Source of the DNA: Gloeopeniophorella convolvens
Taxonomy: Eukaryota; Basidiomycota; Agaricomycetes; Russulales
Assembly: GCA_022496205.1 (NCBI GenBank)
Contig: WTXD01000047.1
Coordinates: 142,803-206,802, forward strand
DNA length: 64,000 nt
Reading direction: 5' to 3'
Part shown: positions 13,852 to 24,036 of the stretch, one piece after another
How the letters are laid out: each line of letters opens with the position of its first letter
Position numbering within the stretch: the stretch's first letter is position 1
Notes under the pieces: generated by a model
Databases searched by the model: none
Told to the model about the DNA's origin: nothing
What the model saw: the letters and a program-made list of their open reading frames with translations, nothing else
Made by a program: the position numbers and the translations under genes

Positions 13852-16060
13852 TTACAGCTCACGCTGCGCGAGCCAACGCGAGATCATGGCAGCTGCCTCT
13901 GCCGGCTTGTCATGAGGGACGTAGAGACGCCGTCAGTATCATTCACGTCACGCGCAGAAACGAGCGAAAGAAATACTTATCATATGCCCCGCGCCAAGCA
14001 GCGTCGCAAACGTGAGATTTCCCCAGCGCTTAGTCTCACCCGCGGCTTCCGAGCCATTAGAGAGTGCCCATGATCGCCATGGAGCAGTCGCGTAGCCCGC
14101 CGCGCCACGCCATTGCAGCTTCTCGAGCCAGTCGCGGTTTGCGACCCAGTTGCATTGCCAGTCGTACGTCCCGGCATAGATAAGGACACGCACGCCGCGC
14201 TCGAGCAGCCCTGCGATGTAATCCTGCGTGTTCACTCGCCATTTGTCCATGTGCTGCGCGAATGCCTCCCCGACGAGCTGTGCGCAAGACGCGAACGTGA
14301 TCCCGGGATCGACGCCAAGCAGCTCCTGCGTGGCCGGATCGTTGAGATAGGCTTCAATGACACTGTTCTCGAGGTAGCACAGGCCACCTCCGACGCACGG
14401 CTGGGCGAATCAAAAGTCATGTCAGTCAGGTGACCTACCTCGACGGCGATGCGATGACAGTAAGTTAGAGTGACCTGACCCACCTTAGAGACGTCATAGT
14501 TGTTCATGCCTGCGGCACGTCAGCGCTGCGCGCGGGTGGGCGAGCTTCGTGTTATGCGCACCGCTCCGCCTCATTGGTGTCCCAAGTTCGTCTTCGCAGA
14601 ACCTGACTGCGGCGCGGCAGTCTATCGTATCGAATGCCTGGACACAACTGCGCTCTAGGGCGCTTTGGCATCTCGGCAACTACACAAGCCCTCTGTGTTA
14701 GTACAGACGAAAGAGACTGTAGGCCCTATGGGAAAGGCACAGCGGAAAGTGGCGCACCGCACGTTTGATCCCCACACAGGCGCGGATGGACTGGGGCGGC
14801 ACGGCGAGTGCCGCGGTGCTGCACTCGATTGCATAACGTCCTGGGTACAGGCTGTGTTTGCGTCAATGATGCGCGCGACGGCGAGCGCGTCAGGCGCGAC
14901 CGGAACGACGCGGAGTGAGAAAACGCACGTAGTAATATCAGTTATACCGTTGCCAATGACAACGCTTTGCAGGTTGATCTGCGGGCGGCCCTCGGCCTGC
15001 GCTACGCTGTTCTGGTCGTAAATCTCGCTCGCAAAGACGGGGAGATAGCGCCCCTGCCAAAACGTCCGTGAGAGCAGGTCCGGTAAGCGAATGCCAGAAA
15101 TAGCGCACGCCGTAAGACTCGCCGGAGAGGTGCAGTGCGCGCCCAGAGAACTGCGGGAACGTCTCGAAAAAGATAGAGAGGAAGGCGTGTAAATCCTTCG
15201 CGGCGTCCTCGGTCGTACCCACCGCGTCGCCATGGTCCTGATACGAGAAGCCGACGCCCACTCTGCAGTGCCCAATAGATGTGCGTGAGAATGCCCGACC
15301 GGTCGCGCGAGCTGCGTACACGGCGGGCAGCGACTCACGGCTGGTCGAGGAAGAAGATATTCGCCTCGTTATTCCAGGAGTAAGGATTCCAGAGTGTGCC
15401 ATTGCCGCTGGGAACAGGCGCATGCGCAGCGCCGGGTGCGTTCGACATATCGATGCTGCACGGGCCTGCATGTGAAGGCGTCGTGCGTGGCCGGCCTCTA
15501 GCGCAGCGGGACAGCTTACTCACCTAGCTCCATGAGTAGCCCCATAGACGACGAGCACCCGGGACCCCCGTTGATCCACATCATCACATCGTCTGCGCGG
15601 CCCGTCAAATACGCGCGCAAGTCAGCCTAGAGCGCCAACGCGCCTCTGTCGGGATTGCGCCTGCTCTCGAAGAAGGAAAAGAACAAGTGCTTCGCGCCCT
15701 GCTGCACATCCAGGTATCCCGTGTACACACTGCATGCGCCCAGCCGCGGGGTCAGACAACCCAGTTACAAATGTATGGACGGGACGCGCACTTCACCGTC
15801 GGGTCACAGAACTCGGTCTTCTTGATGCGTACACCATATCCAGGGAAGTGCGGGTGCGTGAGCGCGGCGAAATCGCCGCCGTCGCGTAACGTGGAGAGAT
15901 GCAGCGTAGCCAGGCCGTCGACTGTCGTGTTTGCGCGCGCGGCATCGGCGAAGCTGGGCGCGCCGCCACCGAAGAGCGGTTGCTGTGCGCTGCTGGACAC
16001 GGCCAGGGATGTATGGAGAAGAGCGGAGGAGAGCAGGATCTTAGCTAGGCTAGGAAACAT
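13852..16060 (-). CDS. Secreted serine carboxypeptidase, peptidase family S10
   Basis: Start at 16060 (MFPSLAKILLSSALLHTSLA, signal peptide); stop TAA at 13852-13854. Blocks in order: KKTEFCDPTVN-VYTGYLDV, AKHLFFSFFESR, MMWINGGPGCSSSMGLLMEL, GPCSIDM, NEANIFFLDQPVGVGFSY, LHLSGESYGG with the nucleophile Ser, YLPVFASEIYDQN, SVVIGNGITD. C-terminally, LIYAGTYDWQCNW carries the catalytic Asp and LLGAGHM the catalytic His, followed after an intron by VPHDKPAEAAAMISRWLAQR. So the Ser-Asp-His triad is complete. The enzyme releases C-terminal amino acids from peptides, probably outside the cell or in the vacuole. Intron 15593-15643 is GC-AG and the last intron (13921-13980) appears to be AT-AC. Its upstream neighbour NmrA-like is divergent, 351 bases away. 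Confidence 0.85.
13921..13980 (-). other. AT-AC intron next to the catalytic His of the S10 gene
   Basis: On the minus strand the exon ends ..GCGGGGCATATG (AGHM). The intron then starts ATAAGTATTT and ends GTCTCTAC, and the next exon resumes GTCCCTCATGAC (VPHD). It is 60 bases long, phase 0, with a TACTGAC branch-site candidate 13 bases before the AC. Reading through reaches TGA after 11 codons, so removal is needed for the conserved C-terminus. The donor looks like GTAAGT with A for G, not like the U12 consensus ATATCCTT. Confidence 0.72.
15593..15643 (-). other. GC-AG intron in the S10 gene
   Basis: On the minus strand, donor GAGAG|GCGCGT and acceptor GCGCAG bracket 51 bases with a GCTGAC branch candidate and an in-frame TAG. 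Removal joins ESRRNPDR to DDVMMWINGG, as expected in S10 enzymes. Confidence 0.65.
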
Positions 16061-16411
16061 GTTGGCATAGGGGAGCCTTGTTGCACACCGCTGCGTCCGT
16101 GCGCGAAGTTCTCGCGGTGCCAGTGGGTGTTGCGGAGTCGGCCCATCGGACACGGAGGCCCGTGTGCGCCTGTGTGCGCCGCGCGCGGCCCCAACCATTG
16201 TTCACCCGGCCGGACAACTTGTCTGCAACCTATCAGGACTTACCATTGCCGGACGACGTCGACCCGCTCTACCTCGACCCACTCTCGGTCACTGGTTGCG
16301 TGGGCAGAATTCGTGGACTGTGAACACGCTCATCGGATCCATGTTCTAGTCAACGACGCCTGACGCAGACGCGCCGGTAATCACACCTAACCTCGTACTC
16401 GTGTCTCCGAA
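16061..16411. promoter_or_regulatory. Divergent promoter region, S10 and NmrA-like genes
   Basis: Only 351 bases separate the two divergent start codons, so both promoters must lie here. No clear TATA element is visible. Confidence 0.3.
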
Positions 16412-17433
16412 ATGTCACTCTCACATTCAACCCTTCTGAGCCGCGGCCAATCCGTCGTCGCGCTCACAGGTGCACAAACGCCACTCGGTGCTCATCATGT
16501 ATTACCGTCAGCTTTCTCGTTTCGGCTTACACGCGTCACATCCCAGGGCAACGAGTCGTGCAGGTTTTCCTCTCCAAACCATATAGACCATTTTTCTCGC
16601 GACTCATCCTTCTCGCACCGAGCACCAGCACGGGTAGGATCGACCAGCGACTAGCCGAGGATGGTGCCGAAGTCGTCCTGATCCCTGATGGTGTGGAGGC
16701 GATCAGCAACGCGTTGAGTGGGGTGGATGTCCTCGTCGACGCAGACTTCGAAAGATCAAGCGAGTCGACTCTTGTGTTGATACATGCCGCGCGTGCGAAG
16801 AGGATCGTCGCGTACCTTGGCTGCTCGGGCTCCCCGTAAGTCCTTCGTTGTATGCTGTCCTCCTCTAGTGACTGGGTTATTGGCAGTTTCGAGTCGGAGG
16901 AGGAGCTGCCGTCCGATGAGAACCCGAAGATCGTCGCTTTGAGTTGGGGTCTGCTCATGGACGACCTCAAGGGAGAGGTGTGTTCAAGAGGATTGGTTTC
17001 CCCAGCCCGGTTGCCTTCATGTCTTGCATTTGCGTAGGACTTGGGCCATGGCCCTGGTGGCTCTCAATCGAGCGCAGCCATCTCACCGACGGAGCAACCG
17101 ACCTCGGTAAAGCGTGTAACCCTCACCAGTGCGACCGACATAGGCCGCGCGTTCGCCGAGCTCGCTTTACGTTGCATGTCTTCAAGCCTTGCGCCCCGTA
17201 TACCACGTCACGTGCGCATCGCCGGAGACACTGTATCGTGGCCCTCTTATGCGCGCGCTCCCAAGAGGTGGGTATTCCTGGGTTCAATCTCGGAAGGTAC
17301 TGAGCCCCGAATCAGACCGGACGATCTCGACCTATCCCGAGAGAATGAGAATGAGCTGATCAATGAGGGACAATACGCTTGGCACTGGACGTCGCTTGAG
17401 CAGATGCAGAGTGAGTTAGTAGGCGCTAGCTGA
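16412..17433 (+). CDS. NmrA-like / NAD(P)-binding Rossmann protein
   Basis: A proposed start at 16412 is followed by SVVALTGAQTPLGAH, which fits a Rossmann glycine motif. The next clear exon encodes LILLAPSTSTGRIDQRLAED, then SNALSGVDVLVDADFE and RAKRIVAYLGCSGSP. After an intron (about 16837-16888) comes ESEEELPSDENPKIVALSWG. The C-terminal part carries KRVTLTSATDIGRAFAELAL and PRHVRIAGDTVSW, typical of NmrA-like (isoflavone-reductase-like) proteins, and ends ..QMQSELVGAS with TGA at about 17433. The first exon boundary (16480-16560) and the part before 17040 could not be joined cleanly, so the gene may be partly decayed. Function unknown; the family includes redox sensors and small-molecule reductases. 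Confidence 0.5.
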
Positions 17434-18624
17434 CTTCGCAATTCCTACATGGTGGAGGGTCTGTACTGGCAGGTCAATGCTAGTATTGCGGTGAGTCGCC
17501 TACGTTCACTATAGCCGCCTTGCGAATGCACGTTACGCCATGTAGGTTCGAATATATGCTCTGCTCTGAACAATATGGTGTGTCAGCAACTTTGCGGCAC
17601 TGATACCTCCAACTTGACATCGCATCGTCACTTAGGCTCATGATGCCAGTAGCGTGCCCAATGTTCGTTTCCTGTAGAATCTGCCCTTTCGAACGCATCG
17701 CCGATAGCACCTTTACTCTGCAATCGCAAGAAACGATCAGAACGGATTAGGAGAACTTAGGAGTCCGTAAAGTGTTTTAGAACGCATCACCCTTGAGCCT
17801 TTCTGGTATCTTCGGTGGCTGACGATGACGAGCTACCCATAGATTTACGGGAGTACGGTAGATGCATAAAGTGCTGACATAGTGCTGCGGGGTCGCCGGG
17901 CGAAGTACATACTTGAACTCGCAGGCAGGGCGAATGGTGTCAGAGGCCGCTTACCGAGAATTTACATGATCGATGATCTATCACCAGTCTATCGCTTCAT
18001 ATACTGACTAGAGCTCATGAAGACTTCCATGTTGCATTGTGGGCAGGTCTGGACTCTGCGAGCCTCCGCAATTTCTCGCACCGGGTGATCGCAACTTCAA
18101 CGTTCAACATTGGCCCATGCGACTGGCCCACGTCGGCAGCGATCGTAACTACACACTCGAGCGGTGGCGTCTATGTCCGTCCAGTGTGCCCCGCCCGCCG
18201 GCAAACGCGGCCTTGGACCCTTCAAATACCCAACCCGAAGATTTGACAAAACGGTGTCCTGAATATTTACCAGGTGGGTCACTTGGTCGTTTCCTATGTA
18301 ATACGGCATACCGCCTCCGGGAAAAGGAGTTACCGCCCGTCTGAGATGAGTTCAGCCCGCGGTGTCGGTGACGCTCATCATAAGTACCCGGACGACAAAG
18401 AGTACCTCAACCTTGCTATCTCGCAGGGCCACAAGATAACGTATTCAAATAGATCGCCACTATCCATCTGATCATACGATCCCTTTCGAAATACGGGTAT
18501 AAAGGGTTTGCCACGGGGCCCGCCACTGTCCACACCACAGAACATCCATTGAACGCCGACCCGAGCTCTCGAGTACTCACTTACATCATCTACACTTTCA
18601 TCTAATTCGTGCTCCCAATCCACT
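17434..18624. other. Intergenic, about 1.2 kb
   Basis: Short ORFs on both strands but nothing with family-like sequence or consistent splice joins. It contains the promoter of the SDR gene at 18625. Confidence 0.4.
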
Positions 18625-19833
18625 ATGGTCGCTGTCGCAGCTCCTGCTAAAGTTCTCGTCTCTGGAGCCAATGGCTACCTCGCCGTTTGGGTCGTGGAGA
18701 AGTACCTCGAGGCCGGGTACTCTGTGCGCGGCACGGTTCGCTCTTTGACCAAGAGCGCATTCCTCAAGGATACCTTCGCCAAGTACGCTGACCGTTTTGA
18801 GCTCGTTGCTGTTGAGGACATCACAAAAGAAGGCGCATTCGATGAAGCCGTCAAGGGCGTTGATGTTGTCGTGCATACCGCATCGCCATTCCATCTCAAC
18901 GCTGTTGAACCCGATGGTATGCATACCTCCACAATCTCCTCCCGAACAAATTCGTTGACGCTTCCATAGAGCTTATCGTTCCTGCTATTCGGGGTACCGT
19001 GTCGATCTTGACTTCCGTATTGAAGTGCGGGACGAGCGTGAAGCGCGTCGTGCTCACATCCTCCATCGTCGCTGTCTTTGAGGTTCCCTCTAACCCGACA
19101 CCTCGGATCTTCGACGAGCAGAGCTGGAACAACCTTGCTGTTCGTGTGGTCAAGGAGAAAGGAAACCAGTCTAGTTCGTTCACCATCTACCAAGCATCGA
19201 AGACCCTCGCGGAACGCGCTGCATGGGATTTCGTCGCCGAGCACAAGAATGAGATCTCTTGGGATCTCGTTGCCCTCAATCCTCCATGGATCTTTGGGGT
19301 GAGATGACCCACCCATCAAGACATCCGGAACGTGTAGTGACCAGTCTCTATACTAGCTTTCGCGCACTCCTGCTCCTACCGTCGATGATGTAAACACTTC
19401 GCAGCGCGAGGTCTACGACACCCTTGTTGGCGCACGGACTGGCGCCCAGCTCAAGGTTCAAAGCAACTGGGTCCATGTTCAGGTTATCGCTGAGGCCCAT
19501 GTCCGCGCGACGTCCTCAGCTACCACTGGTGGAGAGCGCATCATTGTTCGCTCCGGCCCCTTCTTCTACCAGGGTCTCTGTACGTCGTTTCAAGTCCCGT
19601 CGCGTGCGCAGTCGACTGACAGGAGATTAGTGGACGCGGCGGCTGAACTGGGCCTTTCCGGCATTCATCGCGGGGACCCAGAAGCGATCAAGGGCGCCCC
19701 TATACTTATCAGCTACGCCACGACGAAAGCGGAGGAGCTTCTCGGTCTTACGCAAGTCACGCCCCTGAAGGATATGGTCTCCGAGTCCGTGGAAGACTTT
19801 AAGGCGCGCGGATACCCGGGGTTCACCGCATAG
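18625..19833 (+). CDS. Extended short-chain dehydrogenase/reductase (DFR/GRE2-like)
   Basis: Start MVAVAAPAKVLVSGANGYLA at 18625; TAG at 19831-19833. The motif SGANGYLAVWV matches the extended-SDR TGxxGxxG NAD(P)-binding loop. Next come VRGTVRSLTK, VEDITKEGAFDEAVKGVDVV, VHTASPFH, and KRVVLTSSIVAVF. YQASK supplies the catalytic YxxxK, and LVALNPPWIFG follows. After an intron come GAQLKVQSNWVHVQVIAEAH and GGERIIVRSGPFFYQGL, then a last exon ending DFKARGYPGFTA. The order matches dihydroflavonol-4-reductase, cinnamoyl-CoA-reductase and methylglyoxal-reductase (Gre2) relatives, NAD(P)H-dependent carbonyl reductases of the cytosol. The usual VHVxDVAxAH motif reads VHVQVIAEAH here, with the Asp replaced. 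Introns at about 18917-18970, 19300-19355 and 19579-19628. Confidence 0.82.
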
Positions 19834-20483
19834 AGTTCATGTATTGCTGATCACATACTGCTGTGTCATATCAATTCAAATCATCATCTCGTCGATTCCT
19901 TTCGTTGCGTCTTCATGTTAGATCCCACAATATTGGTCGTCAGAGTCGTGAGCTGCACCATAACTTGAACTTGGCCGTTGACGCGTTTCACGTGCTGTAG
20001 ATGACCAATCATGTGTTACGGCGCGTTCGAACCTCGACATGTCGACGCGTCGCGGCGTACGATTTCGACGACTTTGCATGAAGTCACGCTCCTACCTCTG
20101 TGTACTTGCAAAATTGGTGTCATAGCGCCACCAGTTCATATTCAAGTGGTCGACTTTCCATGTTCATGCAGCGTGAATTGCCAGGTGCAGAGCTCTCCAC
20201 CTCGGAAGGGTTTCGGAAGAACGAATCGCAGGTTGTATATAGGCATTAAGCACGCGCGCAGGCCCAGCCGTAAGTAATACTATAAAAAGACCCCAGTCGG
20301 TCACGGCCTTTGGGATACAATGTGTTCCGGGTGCGACTTAATTTGCTGCTGTGCCAGAGCTTCCGATAATGCCGTGAGAACAGATTACCATATATGTCTG
20401 TCAAAGGCAACGTGTCAGTTCAACTTTCGTGACGCGCTGGCCCAATTAACACCATTCCTTTCATCCTCACCTCCCTGTATACC
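19834..20483 (+). promoter_or_regulatory. Intergenic with TATA box before the DnaJ gene
   Basis: No exon supported. TATAAAAA at 20281-20288 lies about 200 bases upstream of the DNAJC3-like start codon. Confidence 0.35.
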
Positions 20484-22479
20484 ATGCCCCCGCCTTTACT
20501 GGTTTACGGGCTCTCTCTCCTTTTTACAGCACTGTCTGTAGTTGCGGATCCAAGCGCAGCCGGTGCACTGTACCCTCCGGGTCTGCAACCACTAATTAAC
20601 CGCGCCAATGCGTTGCTGTCCGCCGGAACATTTAATGACGCAGCGAAAGCGTATTCAGAGGCTATAGGTACGTGTCGGTGCATACATAAACGATTGGAAC
20701 TGTGTGCACACCCTCGGGCCCTGCTCGCATTCCTGCCATGCGGACTATGAAGTCTGCGGTTGAATGTTTGGGACCTTGCAGGCGCAGTCTTGCGAGACAC
20801 TCTGCTGTGTCTACTCGAGCAAGTCGTGCCATTGAGCTGATACAATATTTCTCTGCAGAGCAGTCACCGGTAGATCCTACGCTCTACTACAAGCGCGCAA
20901 CTGCATATTACTCCCTTGGCCGACACGCGAATGCGCTTGCCGACTTCGATCAGGTCCTGACCCTGACATCGGACTCGTTCGACAGAGCGCACCTGATGAA
21001 GGCAAAAATTCACGCCAAAGAGGGCCGCTGGGTGGACGCGCGCGAAGCTCTCAAGCAATACCAGGCCAAGAATGACCCCGTCGCTCGTGACCTCCTACTC
21101 GACGTGACCGACGGAGAGGCCGCGGCGCGCAAGGCGGCGCAGGCGCAGAAGGCGAAACTCTGGACGGCTTGCGAGGAGAGCGCCACGCAAGGTTTACGTG
21201 TTGCGTCACATTCAATCGCGTTGAGACAGCAACGCGCGAATTGCGCGCTTGCAGCCGGTGACTACGAGGAGGCTGTCGGAGACCTGAGGTACGTCTAGGC
21301 GCAACTTGTTTTCATCTCTCGCTCACCTTGTCGCAGCCGATTAACGCAGATCACTTCACCCTCAACGGACGCATATATGAACATCTTTCGCATATCCTAT
21401 TTCTACATGGATTCGACCGCATCTGCTACGGCAACGGCCAACCTTAAACAATGTTTGCATTACGACCCTGACTCCAAACCATGTCTCTCTGCGCACCGGA
21501 TGATCAAGACTTTCGATAAGCAATTCAAGAAACTCGATCAGCTGATGGCCGCAGAAGACTGGCGGGGGATCGTTGACTTGGTTCTTGGATCAACCCCCAA
21601 GGACGCCACACCTGGCGCCCCAGGAAGCGGCTTCTTTGCCACATTCGAGGGTGCACTTGAACCGGATGCCGCTGCTCCACAGGTCGCAGTTGGTGTGTCC
21701 CTGCCCAAGAAAGCGAGTCCCCGAAGAGCTGCCATCTTGCGCGCTCTGTGCCGCTCGTATGTCCAGCTTCGTCAGGCTCGGGCGGGCGAGCAGTGGTGCG
21801 ACGAGCTCCTGCGAATGTCGGGCACTGAGCGGGATATCGATGCACTCCTAGGCAAGGGCGAGGCTCTACTCGTACGTGAGCAGTGGGAGGAAGCTGTCCG
21901 GATATTCGAGCGAGCATGGGAGGCTAGTGGTGGTGGAAACCGTGAGGTGCGTCCTTTCACATTTGACCCCGGGTCGGAGCCGCGTGCTGACTGCGAAATA
22001 GATCCATGCACGATTGTCCAAAGCGCAACGTCTCCTCAAACAGTCGAAGCAGAAAGATTATTACAAGGTGCTCGGCGTATCGCGTGACGCAGATGAGAAG
22101 ACGATCAAGAAGGCTTAGTACGTGGCAGATATCAACGCGTCCAGTGTTTGCCCTGACGTGTCTATCTATGACCTATAGCCGCAAAGCTGCCCTCGCTGCC
22201 CATCCTGATAAGGGTGGTAGCGAAGCCAAGATGGCCGTCGTGAACGAGGCATACGAAGTGCTATCCGACCCTGAGCTGCGCCAGCGCTTCGACAATGGGG
22301 ATGACCCCAACGACCCGATGCAAGGACAAGGGGGTCCCTTCGGGGGTGGCTCCGGTGGCCACCCGTTCGCGCACTTCTTCCAGCAGGCTTCAGGCGGTGG
22401 CGGTTTCCAGTTCCGCGGAGGTGGCGGTGGAGGACCTGGCGGAGGCTTCAAGTTCAATTTCCCAGGTGGCCGCCACTGA
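20484..22479 (+). CDS. ER-lumenal TPR-DnaJ co-chaperone, DNAJC3/p58IPK type
   Basis: Start MPPPLLVYGLSLLFTALSVV at 20484 is a signal peptide; TGA at 22477-22479. TPR-like helices follow: INRANALLSAGTFNDAAKAY, PTLYYKRATAYYSLGRHANA, SIALRQQRANCALAAGDYEE and DALLGKGEALLVREQWEEAV. The C-terminal J domain reads DYYKVLGVSRDADEKTIKKA, then YRKAALAAHPDKGG with the HPD motif, then NEAYEVLSDPELRQRFDNG. A Gly/Phe-rich tail (GGGSGGHPFAHFFQQASGGG) ends in GGRH. This layout is diagnostic of DNAJC3/p58-type proteins, which hold unfolded clients and stimulate BiP/Kar2 ATPase in the ER lumen. The first intron (about 20669-20859) is long for this region. There is no obvious HDEL-type retention signal. Expected to respond to ER stress; a TATA box is at 20281. 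Confidence 0.9.
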
Positions 22480-23011
22480 GTTTAATCGCATTTGTTACGA
22501 CGCTGTCCGAGTCACCCTACTGTATTTGCTATCTGTGCATTATCACGTACCGTATGTTTCGAGAGATCTGCTTCTCAATTGGAGACGAGAAGCACACGAT
22601 TACGTCATACATATTTACGAGCCTGCTCTTAAATTCGCCACCCGTTTCAACTCGCCATTTAATGCCCAGCTGGCTTAGTCTCCGGTGGTACCACATCTCA
22701 TCTGGGAGACGACCATCGATTCATTGAGGCCAATCCATTATGCCCCCGACAAGTTCGACTTGGCAGCCAAAGGTCATGGGTTCGCGGGTCACGTTCCCGG
22801 CCCCCGGCGGGGTCAAACCTTCGCAGGACTTGCTCCTCCAGCGCCGCACCGCTCCTCTGCGATGACGAACCCTGAAAACCTAGCATCAGGATGTCTGGAG
22901 CTCCGAATGACACCATTAGGTCCGTTCTGCGGATGATAAGAGTTGCAGCGCTGGAGTGGCGGTGGCATCCTACTCGTTTCCCCGGATACCAGACCCCAGA
23001 TCTCGCACATC
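22480..23011. other. Intergenic, about 530 bases
   Basis: No supported exon. It contains the 3' end of the DnaJ gene and the upstream part of the small membrane-protein gene. Confidence 0.35.
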
Positions 23012-23720
23012 ATGACAAGCTTTACGATACCGAGCGCGATTCAACATACGACAGCCTCGGTCTTTGTACTCCTTTCGTGCGTCTCCCCTGCCATGGCTTT
23101 GCCATTATCGTCGCGTCGCCGTCGCGGCCGCATCCGCGGGGGCGGCATCGCAGGAATCGTGATCGGTCAGCACCATGGACAGTATTGAATATACACGACG
23201 CACTGACCTCACGTGCGGCCCTGCACCACAGGCGCATTGGTGCTCCTCTTTGCATTGGTGCTCCTCATCGCCATCATGAGACGGCGGCGGCGTACGGCAG
23301 CTTCTGGCGCGATGCCAATCGGCGCAGGACCAGGCATGGGTACTGCTGCTGGCGCTGGCGCACCGCGCCGCCCCGGGATGTTCTCGTTCTTTGGGCGCAG
23401 GGCGGGCGCTGGTGGAGGTGCCGCTATGCCACAGGCAGGGTACACGCAACCTGCTGGTGGAGGGGGATTCGCTGGGAGGTCCGGGAAAGAAGCGCAGCCC
23501 CCACCTTACAACAATGTGAGCCTATAGCTCTCATCGTATTAAGTGGATGTTGTGCTGAGTATAGCGCGTCAGGGAATCACCCCGGTCCCACCAGCCGCAG
23601 CTCCTGGGGTAAGTCTTTTGAAGAGTGAGGTGGTGCGGAGGCTGACTTTAAGAACCCCCCACCCCCCAGGGAAAGCAAGATGGCCAGTTCGTCGGTGGCT
23701 TCCGTCCCAATGCTGTCTAA
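23012..23720 (+). CDS. Small single-pass membrane protein, Arg/Gly-rich with PPPYN tail
   Basis: Start MTSFTIPSAIQHTTASVFVL at 23012 with a signal-like N-terminus ending near PAMA. A basic linker (RRRRGRIRGGG) follows, then a hydrophobic span split by an intron (23167-23231): IAGIVIGALVLLFALVLLIA, followed by RRRRR. The cytosolic-looking tail is Gly/Ala-rich (MPIGAGPGMGTAAGAGAPRR, FSFFGRRAGAGG) and contains QPPPYNN, a possible WW-domain-binding PPxY motif. Two further introns (about 23516-23570 and 23609-23670) lead to GKQDGQFVGGFRPNAV and TAA at 23718-23720. The positive-inside pattern predicts a lumenal N-terminus and cytosolic tail. Similar short proteins are common in Agaricomycetes, but I know no function. 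Confidence 0.65.
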
Positions 23721-24036
23721 GGATGTAAATGTAGCGGTTGACTTATAAGCTCGATGATGAAACACATGACCATCTGGCCTCGGGCGGACTTATGTATTTT
23801 ATAATGGACACGTTGTCTCGTTCGCACTTGTGCTGTACACGTATAGTCACGATATGAAACACGCTGACCCAACGAATTGTGTGCATGCATGAGGATTTGT
23901 TGGGAACTTGATATTCGCAGTCCCAATTTGCTAGTCCCATGTTCGCGAAATGAAGTGCTTCGAGGGCAACAGGTGGTATAGATAGAATACACACTGATAT
24001 GAGCTTATTGACATACAATACTTCCGGAAAGGAGAC
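23721..24036. other. Convergent 3' region
   Basis: Tail-to-tail spacer between the small membrane-protein gene and the minus-strand DUF1479 gene. No coding signal. Confidence 0.4.

Noticed and set aside
13921..13980. U12-type minor-spliceosome intron
   Set aside because: Donor ATAAGT and the TACTGAC branch do not match U12 consensus; the AT-AC ends are better explained as U2-type.
22757..22810. tRNA-like words (GGGTTCGCGGGTC and a CTTGG..CCAAG hairpin)
   Set aside because: No complete cloverleaf: the acceptor stem and D arm cannot be paired.
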